A stretch of 17,944 nt of DNA from SZUA-430 sp034440355. GTDB taxonomy: Bacteria; Pseudomonadota; Alphaproteobacteria; Micropepsales; Micropepsaceae. Of the stretch, positions 7,443-13,727 are shown in pieces. Below the pieces are notes generated by a model, which was not told the DNA's origin, searched no databases, and saw only the letters and a list, made by a program, of their open reading frames with translations. Numbering within the stretch: the first letter of the stretch is position 1; each line of letters opens with the position of its first letter. Location: assembly GCA_034440355.1 (NCBI GenBank), contig JAWXBY010000035.1:1-17944 (forward strand), in the 5' to 3' direction. Position numbers and translations under genes: made by a program.

Positions 7443-7958
7443 ATGATCACCGCCAAATTCGCTGACGCGCTCGACCCGCCCTGGCCCACAGTCGACGCCG
7501 TCGCGGTGAGCGCCCTGCCGAAGCCCGGACGCGCACCGGACCGCTATGTGCTCATCGAACGCGACGGCGCACCGCTCTTGCGTGGCGATATCTACGTGCA
7601 TGAACCGCAGGCCTATCCATTCGAAGACGTCGAGGTCTGGAACGATCTTGTCGTCGCCGGATACGCCGGCGCGCTCCACTGCCTCCACACCGGCACGCGG
7701 CAGACCAACCGGCACGCCCTCTCCGGCTACTTCGGCCACCTGTATGCCGACCCCGCATATTGCTTGGCGACAGGCGCAAGCGACGTCGTGCGCGTCAATC
7801 CCGACGGCTCGCTGATGTGGCGGCGCGACGGCTGCGCCATGGACGGCATCATCATCGACGACGTCGACGGGGACACGATTGCCGCCAGCGCCGAGTGGGA
7901 CCCACCCGGCAACTGGCACCCGTTCAAGCTCCGCCTGTCGACGGGCGAGCCGATCTAA
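7443..7958 (+). CDS. Hypothetical protein, 171 residues
   Basis: I do not recognise the family. The protein has no signal peptide or membrane segment and is probably cytoplasmic. It is rich in aromatic and acidic residues (VEVWNDLVVAGYAG, SGYFGHLYADP, DGIIIDDVDGDTIAASAEWDPP). The pattern 'VVRVNPDGSLMWRRDG ... GDTIAASAEW' resembles beta-propeller (PQQ/WD-type) blades, so it could be a small all-beta protein, but the length allows only two or three blades. The ATG at 7443 is preferred; the same frame runs back to 7065, but that stretch is antisense to murJ. The Shine-Dalgarno is weak. GC-rich third positions support real coding. Its TAA stop abuts the stop of the convergent M16 gene with no base between them. 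Confidence 0.7.
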   Translation: MITAKFADALDPPWPTVDAVAVSALPKPGRAPDRYVLIERDGAPLLRGDIYVHEPQAYPFEDVEVWNDLVVAGYAGALHCLHTGTRQTNRHALSGYFGHLYADPAYCLATGASDVVRVNPDGSLMWRRDGCAMDGIIIDDVDGDTIAASAEWDPPGNWHPFKLRLSTGEPI

Positions 7959-10814
7959 CTACTTCTTCTTCCTGAGGCTCGGACTTTCGAGATCAAGCTC
8001 GCCGATCGGAATGACCTCGACATCCTTGCGCACGGCTTTCAGCGCCTCAAGGAACTTCGACGCATCGCCCACGATCACGACCGTCGCGCCATCGGCGCTG
8101 ACGATCCGCCGTGCTGCCGCTGTCGCGGCGTCCGCCGTCACCGCCGCAAGCTTGCCGTTGAACGCGACCGCTTCCTGCGCGGGGATTCCCTGCAGTACGA
8201 ACCCGGCGATCGTGCCGCCCAAACCGCCCGCCGTTTGAACCGCACGGTTGAAGCCGCCCGCGAGGAACGTCTTGCGCTTGCCGATCGCAACATCGGTCAA
8301 AGGCTCGTTTTTCAGCCGGTCGAGCTCGGTGAGGATCACTTTCGCCACGTCCGCCGCCGACTCATTCTTCGTCTGCGACTGCGCATTGACGACGCCCCTG
8401 TCATACCGCTGCGTGACGTTGCTGTAGGCACCGTAACTCAGCGCCCGCTTCACGCGGATCTCCTGGAACAGACGGCCGTTGCTGCCGGCGCCCAGGACGG
8501 CATTCGCCGCCGCCAGTGCGTAGTAGTCGGGATCGGACCGCTTGACGCCGCGCATCGAGGCGACGACCGCCGACTGTCCGGCGCCCGGTAGATCGATCAC
8601 GATCGTCCGCACGCGCTCGCCCTTGCCGGCGCGCGCATCGGGCGCCTTCACGGCCTTGCCGTCCGCCTTCCAACCGCCGAACGCACGCGAGGCCAACGCA
8701 AAGGCCTGCTCCGAGCTCATACCGCCAGTCACGACCAGCGTCGTATTGTCCGGCCGCCACAACCGCCCGCGCGCGGCAACGAGATCGTCGCGCGCAATCC
8801 GCTTCAGCGAGATGTCGGTCGCGATCGAGCCGTAAGGCGCAGAACCATACATCGCGCGCTGGACCACGAAGCCCGACAATTGCCCGGGATCCTTCAACAC
8901 CACGGACCAACCGTCGAGCGCGCGCTTGCGCTCACGCTCCAACTCCACCGACGGGAACGACGCGTTCTGCACGACATCGGCCAAGAGATCTGCCGCCTTG
9001 TCTGCGGTCGCAACAGGCGTCACCACGTTGAGCACATTGCCATCCGCCGCCGCCTCCGTGCCGATACGAGCGCCAAGCGACTCAAAGCCCGCCGCGATCT
9101 GCTCGGCCGTTTTCGTCGCCGTGCCCTTCGGCATCACCTGCGCGGTCAGCCGCGCAACGCCCGGCTTGTCCTTCGGATCGGCCGACGTGCCGCCATTGGC
9201 GACAAGCTGAATCGCAGCGAACGGCACGTCGCTCGTCTTGGCCGTGATCACCTTCAACCCGTTCGGCAGCGTCTGCTCGGTCAACGCCGGCGGAACGACC
9301 GGCACGTCGGCCATCGGCCCCGGCGGCGCTTCGCGTTGGCCTTCGGGCAGAAGTTCGTTCGGCGTCGCCTTCGCGGTCGGCAGCGGCGTGAACTTCGGCA
9401 TCGGCACCGGGTTCTTCCAATTGTCCGCCTCACCCGCCGGCCGCTTCGACTCGTCGAGATAACGCATCTCCACGCGCGACGTGTCGGCGAGATAGGTCTG
9501 CGCCACCCGCTGCACGTCGGCCGCGGTCACTTTTTGAATCGCGGCCTGCAGGTTGTCCGGCCACGCCGGATCGCCCGTCGAAACCAACGCCTCCCCCAGC
9601 AGGAACGCACGCCCCGCAAAGGTTTCGCGTTGCTGCAGGTCCTCGGACAGAAGCTCGATCTTCGCCTCCGCCAGTTCTTCCGGCGTTATACTTTGGTCGC
9701 GAAAGCGCGCGATGACATCGCGCATGCCGGCCGCGCCGTCGTCGACCGATTTGCCGCTCGCCGTAATGGCGTAGGCCCCAAGGCACCCGCCGTCTTCCGA
9801 CAGCTCGAACAGTGTGAACGCCTCCGACGCGACCTCCGACCCGTCGACCAGCGTCTTCTGCAGCCGCGACGAGTCGCCGTGCGACAGCACCGCCTCAAGC
9901 ACCATCAACGCCGGCGCATCGGCATGCTTCAGCGACGGCAGCGGAAACGCGGTACCGATCGCAGGCAGCGGCACGTTCGGCGCATAGACGGTGACCATGC
10001 GTCCGGCAGTGCGCTTCGGGTCCTTGAACTTGATCGCCAGCGACGACGGATGCTCCCGCTTCGCGATCGGCGCAAAATACTTGTCGACCAACTGATCGAG
10101 CTGCGCCTGATCGAAATTCCCCGACACGATCAGCGACGCCGTGTCCGGTCCGTAGAACGCCTCATGGAACGAGCGCGCGTCTTCCAGCGTCGCCGCGTTC
10201 AGCTCGTCGATATTGCCGATTCCCGGCCGCCGGCTGGGCGAAGTGTCATAGCACTGCTCGGGCGTTACGATCCCGAACAGCCGCGCATAGGGCGGCGCGA
10301 GATAACGCTGCCGCAATTCTTCCTTCACGACGCCGCGCTCGGTCTCGAACACCTGCGTGTCGACAACGGGCCGCGCCATGCGCTCCGCGTGCGTCCACAG
10401 CATCGTCTCCAAATACGCGGCAGGGACGATCTCGTAATAGTTCGTGCGGTCATCGCCCGTCGACGCGTTGCGCACGCCACCCACGTCTTCCGTCAGCTGA
10501 TTGACCATGTTGAGTGGCATGTTGCGCGTCTTACGCGACAGAATGTGCTCAAACATATGCGCAAAGCCCGAACGCCCTTCGGGATCGTGCTTCGACCCGA
10601 CCTCGTACCACATCTGCACCGCGACATTCGGCGTCGTGCGGTCCTGCAACATGTAAACTTTCAAACCGTTCTTCAGCGTCCGCGTCGTATACGTCAAAGG
10701 CGGCACGCGAACCTGCGCGGCATCATCCGCCAACGGCGCCGCCATCGGCATCACAAGCCCACACACAGCCGTCACCACCGCCGCAAGCGCGAGCGCAATC
10801 TTCTTCGTCAGCAC
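7959..10814 (-). CDS. Periplasmic M16 family zinc peptidase (two-domain)
   Basis: A 951-residue pitrilysin/insulinase-family (M16) metallopeptidase, expected to degrade peptides in the periplasm. Seen: signal peptide (residues 1-29, hydrophobic LALAAVVTAVCGLVM, cleavage near APLA), first M16 domain with the inverted zinc motif HMFEH (His86, Glu89, His90) and the third ligand in GVVKEEL (about Glu166), 76 residues on as the family requires. A second M16 domain starts near LPNGLKVITAK; its corresponding site (GVARLTAQVM) lacks His and Glu, so it is the usual non-catalytic half that closes the chamber. The GTG at 10814 is chosen because GGGGGA lies seven bases upstream and the signal peptide starts there; the frame is open to 10907. 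The C-terminus ends in three lysines. Substrate unknown. Confidence 0.93.
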   Translation of the reverse strand: MLTKKIALALAAVVTAVCGLVMPMAAPLADDAAQVRVPPLTYTTRTLKNGLKVYMLQDRTTPNVAVQMWYEVGSKHDPEGRSGFAHMFEHILSRKTRNMPLNMVNQLTEDVGGVRNASTGDDRTNYYEIVPAAYLETMLWTHAERMARPVVDTQVFETERGVVKEELRQRYLAPPYARLFGIVTPEQCYDTSPSRRPGIGNIDELNAATLEDARSFHEAFYGPDTASLIVSGNFDQAQLDQLVDKYFAPIAKREHPSSLAIKFKDPKRTAGRMVTVYAPNVPLPAIGTAFPLPSLKHADAPALMVLEAVLSHGDSSRLQKTLVDGSEVASEAFTLFELSEDGGCLGAYAITASGKSVDDGAAGMRDVIARFRDQSITPEELAEAKIELLSEDLQQRETFAGRAFLLGEALVSTGDPAWPDNLQAAIQKVTAADVQRVAQTYLADTSRVEMRYLDESKRPAGEADNWKNPVPMPKFTPLPTAKATPNELLPEGQREAPPGPMADVPVVPPALTEQTLPNGLKVITAKTSDVPFAAIQLVANGGTSADPKDKPGVARLTAQVMPKGTATKTAEQIAAGFESLGARIGTEAAADGNVLNVVTPVATADKAADLLADVVQNASFPSVELERERKRALDGWSVVLKDPGQLSGFVVQRAMYGSAPYGSIATDISLKRIARDDLVAARGRLWRPDNTTLVVTGGMSSEQAFALASRAFGGWKADGKAVKAPDARAGKGERVRTIVIDLPGAGQSAVVASMRGVKRSDPDYYALAAANAVLGAGSNGRLFQEIRVKRALSYGAYSNVTQRYDRGVVNAQSQTKNESAADVAKVILTELDRLKNEPLTDVAIGKRKTFLAGGFNRAVQTAGGLGGTIAGFVLQGIPAQEAVAFNGKLAAVTADAATAAARRIVSADGATVVIVGDASKFLEALKAVRKDVEVIPIGELDLESPSLRKKK

Positions 10815-10931
10815 AGTTAAGTCCCCCGAAACAGTCCGCGGCGATTGGACAAAACCGCTCCGCGCATTGCCAGTGAAATAGTGCCGCGAAGGCCCGCGCA
10901 TCACCAACTGTTGAAGGGAATACGGCCTGTT

Positions 10932-11609
10932 TCAGCCAATCACACCGTCGACCCACCCGGAGAACGCGTCCAGGAATTCGCCGCGAACGTCCGCGTCCTT
11001 GCGCCCGCTCTTGGCCGGCACATGAAACGAATGATCCGCATCTTCGACCGTATGCAGCGTGGCTCGCGCGCCGAGCTTCTTGACCAGCGGCTTCATCAGC
11101 TTCATGTCGGCCAAGGCATCGCGCGTCCCCTGCACGAACAACATCGGCACGCGCACGTCGAACAGATGCGCCGCGCGCTCGTCGGAAGCCTGCCCGGCGG
11201 CATGCAAAGGAAAGCCGAGAAACGCGAGCCCCCGTACGCCGGGGAGCGGCGACAACGCCTGCGCCTGCGCCTGCGAGGTCATGCGCCCGCCGAAGGACTT
11301 GCCGCCCGCGATGAGTGGAACCTTCGGCAGCAACTCACTTGCCTTCGCAACTGCGGCGCGCACGGCAGCATGCGCAACCTTCGGCCCATCCGGCCGTTTT
11401 CCGCCCTGCTCCATATAGACGAACTGATAACGCAACGTGGCAATGCGGCGTTCACAGAGTTCCATCGCGACCGCTTCCATGAACGGATGCGTCATCCCGG
11501 CGCCCGCGCCGTGCGCCAACACATAGCAAACGCGCGCCTGTGCCGGTTTCAGCAACAGAGCAGAAACAGACGAATCACCAACGGCAATCGAAGTCCGAAC
11601 CGTGCTCAT
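10932..11609 (-). CDS. Small alpha/beta hydrolase (COG3571/TEX30-like)
   Basis: A 225-residue cytoplasmic alpha/beta-hydrolase of the small 'predicted hydrolase' group related to dienelactone hydrolases and eukaryotic TEX30. Seen: the oxyanion-side motif AHGAGAGMTHPFM, nucleophile elbow GGKSFGGRM (Ser), catalytic Asp in VQGTRDALAD and His in DADHSFHV, in the order expected for the fold. No signal peptide. I start at the ATG at 11609 (MSTVRTS), where similarity should begin; in-frame ATGs exist at 11630 and further up to 11729, but they add a stretch unlike the fold. A GGGGGA sequence lies rather far (about 12 bases) from the chosen ATG, so the start is uncertain. It faces the transposase-like gene across an AT-richer region. 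Substrate unknown. Confidence 0.85.
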   Translation of the reverse strand: MSTVRTSIAVGDSSVSALLLKPAQARVCYVLAHGAGAGMTHPFMEAVAMELCERRIATLRYQFVYMEQGGKRPDGPKVAHAAVRAAVAKASELLPKVPLIAGGKSFGGRMTSQAQAQALSPLPGVRGLAFLGFPLHAAGQASDERAAHLFDVRVPMLFVQGTRDALADMKLMKPLVKKLGARATLHTVEDADHSFHVPAKSGRKDADVRGEFLDAFSGWVDGVIG

Positions 11610-11726
11610 GCCAATATTTGCATCCCCCATTTGGGTGAAGTCACCGTCAGTCGAAAAAGTTCCCAAAGCAAGCACAAGACCCACCGGTACGGAACCGCAC
11701 AATACATGAACATTAGTTCCATCCAC

Positions 11727-11755
11727 CAAACATATGTTTGTCAGCTGTCAAACAT
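11727..11755. promoter_or_regulatory. Triple half-site operator-like palindrome
   Basis: The heptamer CAAACAT occurs at 11727-11733, inverted as ATGTTTG at 11734-11740, and again direct at 11749-11755. The first two form the perfect 14-base palindrome CAAACATATGTTTG; the last two form a 22-base palindrome around CAGCTG with one mismatched pair. The two direct copies are 22 bases apart, about two helical turns. It sits in the 288-base AT-rich divergent region between the hydrolase (11609) and the transposase-like gene (11898), as an operator would. The binding protein is unknown. Confidence 0.5.
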
Positions 11756-11897
11756 GGCATAGAACTGTTGGGAAGATGCACTACACATAAAGAAAGTTAC
11801 ATTTAAAAGCTTAGAAAGCCTAGAAGACGTCAAAGCTAACAGGACAAACGACGAGTTCGTCTGTAGGCAGACTAAATGCACGCGGGGAAATGATTCG

Positions 11898-12311
11898 ATG
11901 CATACGACCTCAGCCGACGACAGCGCCACGACGCTCCTCGCACACGCATGCTTCCAAAATGATGACGATGCGCTTCTGAAGCTGGAGGGGATCGAATGGC
12001 CCGAGGCACCGGTTTGCCCGCGTTGCGCTCACAAGGGTCCAGTCTACGATCTGTCGAAGACGCGCTTTGGCCTTAAGAAGTGCCGCAAGTGCAGCGCGCA
12101 ATTCACCGTGCGCGTCGGCACAGTCCTGCAAGGGTCGCACCTTCCGCTTCATTTGTGGCTGCAAGCCGTTTTCCTGCTGACGGCAGGCGAAAAACCCGTG
12201 AGTTCGCTGCGTCTCTCGCGAACGCTCGGTATTAGCTACAAGTCCGCTTGGTTGCTCACACATAGGATACGGGATGCGCTGAATGACCAAACTAACAAAC
12301 GACCCCATTAA
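11898..12311 (+). CDS. IS1595-type transposase N-terminus, catalytic domain absent
   Basis: A 137-residue protein that matches only the front of IS1595/ISXO2-type transposases: a four-cysteine zinc ribbon (Cys40-Cys43 and Cys62-Cys65) followed by the helical region FTVRVGTVLQGSHLPLHLWL and SSLRLSRTLGISYKSAWLLTHRIRDAL. Such transposases are normally about 300 residues, with a DDE-type nuclease domain after this point; here the protein ends in NDQTNKRPH and no remnant of that domain follows in any frame. It cannot transpose by itself. Either it is a truncated IS or a domesticated DNA-binding protein. GGGGA lies nine bases before the ATG. Third codon positions are noticeably less GC-rich than in the neighbours, suggesting acquisition from elsewhere. 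It overlaps the next small ORF by 29 bases. Confidence 0.75.
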   Translation: MHTTSADDSATTLLAHACFQNDDDALLKLEGIEWPEAPVCPRCAHKGPVYDLSKTRFGLKKCRKCSAQFTVRVGTVLQGSHLPLHLWLQAVFLLTAGEKPVSSLRLSRTLGISYKSAWLLTHRIRDALNDQTNKRPH

Positions 12312-12531
12312 CCCCACCGCCGGGCGCGAGGGCGGCCCACCGCCGGCCGCCGAACCGGATGCACGACCTCTGCGCAGCAGCGAGCTACAGCTGCTGGCTT
12401 TCCGCGACCTCGCGCGCCGCATCCAGACCGATCATTCGGTGCAACGGTATGAAGCCGCGTTGCGCGCACTGCTCCAAAAGCCTCGCCGCGAACCTACGGT
12501 GCGGCCTGCCACGAACAGTCCAGAATCTTAG
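12283..12531 (+). CDS. Small ORF coupled to the transposase-like gene
   Basis: An 82-residue ORF whose ATG (12283) lies inside the 3' end of the transposase-like gene, with GGGA about nine bases upstream; this overlap suggests translational coupling. I recognise no family. The N-terminal third is Pro/Gly-rich and probably disordered; the middle (SSELQLLAFRDLARRIQTDH and RYEAALRALLQK) should form two amphipathic helices; the tail is basic and Pro/Thr-rich. Third positions are fairly GC-rich, as expected of a real gene here. Its last 38 bases overlap the 3' end of the convergent lactonase gene. It is not a continuation of the transposase in another frame, as no DDE-domain motif is visible. It could be a fortuitous ORF. 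Confidence 0.45.
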   Translation: MTKLTNDPINPTAGREGGPPPAAEPDARPLRSSELQLLAFRDLARRIQTDHSVQRYEAALRALLQKPRREPTVRPATNSPES

Positions 12532-13561
12532 CCTCGAAGATCGACCCGATCAGCAGGCGCTTGTCGACGCTCGCGCCGACGCTGACGCCCGAAATCTCGT
12601 CGCCGAGATTGTAGTAGACCGTCTGAGGCATGAAGCTGCCTTTGCCGTCCGCACGCAAATGCATGATGTGGCTCGCCGAGGGCTTCGCCGCATCCGCGAC
12701 ATGCGCCACGAGTTCCAGCACTTTCGAGTGCAGGCCCAGCAACAGATCGCCGTTGCTCAACAGCTCAAGATTATCGGCAAACCCCGGCACCGCGACCGCC
12801 GCACGCTGCGTTAGCTTGTTCGTCGCAAGATCGCGATCGTAGACATAGACAGTCAACTCCGACGCCGCCGACAAATAGAGCGACTTCCCGTCGGCGCTGA
12901 CATTGATGCCGTTCGCACCACCGATGCCGCTCAACGCCGTCGTGAATGCCTGCCCGTCGAAGAACTGCACTGTCGTCTGACGCAGGCGAAGATAATCCTC
13001 TGCCGTACGCATCCACCCGGTCGGATTGGCGTGATCGTTCGTGACGTAGAACGCATCTGCTCCCACGCCGACGATGTCGTTGGGCGACACCATCGCAGGA
13101 TCGGTCACGGTGCGCCGGAAGGTCAGCGTCGCGCCGTCCACGTCGAAGATCTCGACCGAGTGCTTGCCGCTCGCATGCGAAATCGCAAACAGCGTTTTCT
13201 TCCCATCCGCGCCGCGATAGAGGCTGATTCCATGCGGCCAAAATCCGCCCGGCAAAGCCGCCGCGGTCGCGTCGACCGGTGCCGCGTCGGGCGCGTTCAT
13301 GTCGTAGACCCAGATCGCGCCGCGCGTTGGCTTGCCGGTGAACGCTGCCCGACGATCGTAACCGGCGAGATAGGCAAGCTTCGTCTCAGGATCGATCGTC
13401 AGGTCTTCGACGCCGACAATCCCGCCGCCCGTCACCGCTCGGCAGGCCAGCGGCACCGGCTTCAAATCGAGAAACAGACCTGCCGCCTGCGCGAAGAAAT
13501 AGGCCCAAACGCCGACCGCGATCAGCACGACAAGCAATAGCCAACCCAGAATCCGGAACAT
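12494..13561 (-). CDS. Paraoxonase-like (PON family) membrane-anchored lactonase
   Basis: A 355-residue six-bladed beta-propeller resembling animal paraoxonases/arylesterases, calcium enzymes that hydrolyse lactones. Seen, with PON1 counterparts: Glu52-Asp53 in GVEDL (Glu53/Asp54), His110 in PHGIS (His115), His129 in AISHA (His134), Asn161 in SPNDIV (Asn168), TNDH, Asn217 in ANGIN (Asn224) and Asp263-Asn264 in FADNLEL (Asp269-Asn270). Cys40 and Cys349 sit where PON1 has its Cys42-Cys353 disulfide, and the C-terminal LLIGSIFE block also matches. All catalytic and calcium ligands are kept. An N-terminal hydrophobic helix (about 4-23) anchors it, probably with the propeller in the periplasm. The ATG at 13561 has GGGGAG upstream. 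It is divergent from the ATP-grasp/M32 gene. The substrate is unknown; acyl-homoserine lactones are one possibility. Confidence 0.87.
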   Translation of the reverse strand: MFRILGWLLLVVLIAVGVWAYFFAQAAGLFLDLKPVPLACRAVTGGGIVGVEDLTIDPETKLAYLAGYDRRAAFTGKPTRGAIWVYDMNAPDAAPVDATAAALPGGFWPHGISLYRGADGKKTLFAISHASGKHSVEIFDVDGATLTFRRTVTDPAMVSPNDIVGVGADAFYVTNDHANPTGWMRTAEDYLRLRQTTVQFFDGQAFTTALSGIGGANGINVSADGKSLYLSAASELTVYVYDRDLATNKLTQRAAVAVPGFADNLELLSNGDLLLGLHSKVLELVAHVADAAKPSASHIMHLRADGKGSFMPQTVYYNLGDEISGVSVGASVDKRLLIGSIFEAKILDCSWQAAP

Positions 13562-13727
13562 GGCGCTCTCCCCTTTTGTTTCTTTATTGGCTCAAACCCT
13601 AGCAGGGCGAACCCGCGAACGGTCCGGGTCGAATTGGCGCGGTCCCCCGCCATTCGTGCTACCCCTTCCGCCGGCCGGAGCGACTCGTTAATTCCACTCC
13701 GCGCGAAACACATTGGGGGCGAGCCGC

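Noticed and set aside
8880..10820. 646-codon open frame on the + strand
   Set aside because: It lies antisense to the M16 peptidase, is extremely Arg/His-rich, and shows no domain. Long antisense frames are expected opposite genes with strongly GC-biased third positions.
10815..10907. 31-codon N-terminal extension of the M16 peptidase
   Set aside because: It would place a polar stretch before the signal peptide; the GTG at 10814 has a good Shine-Dalgarno and starts the signal peptide.
12312..12531. Remnant of the IS1595 catalytic (DDE) domain
   Set aside because: All frames after 12311 were read and none shows the conserved Asp/Asn/Glu blocks of ISXO2-like transposases; the sequence is the 82-residue ORF and the end of the lactonase gene.
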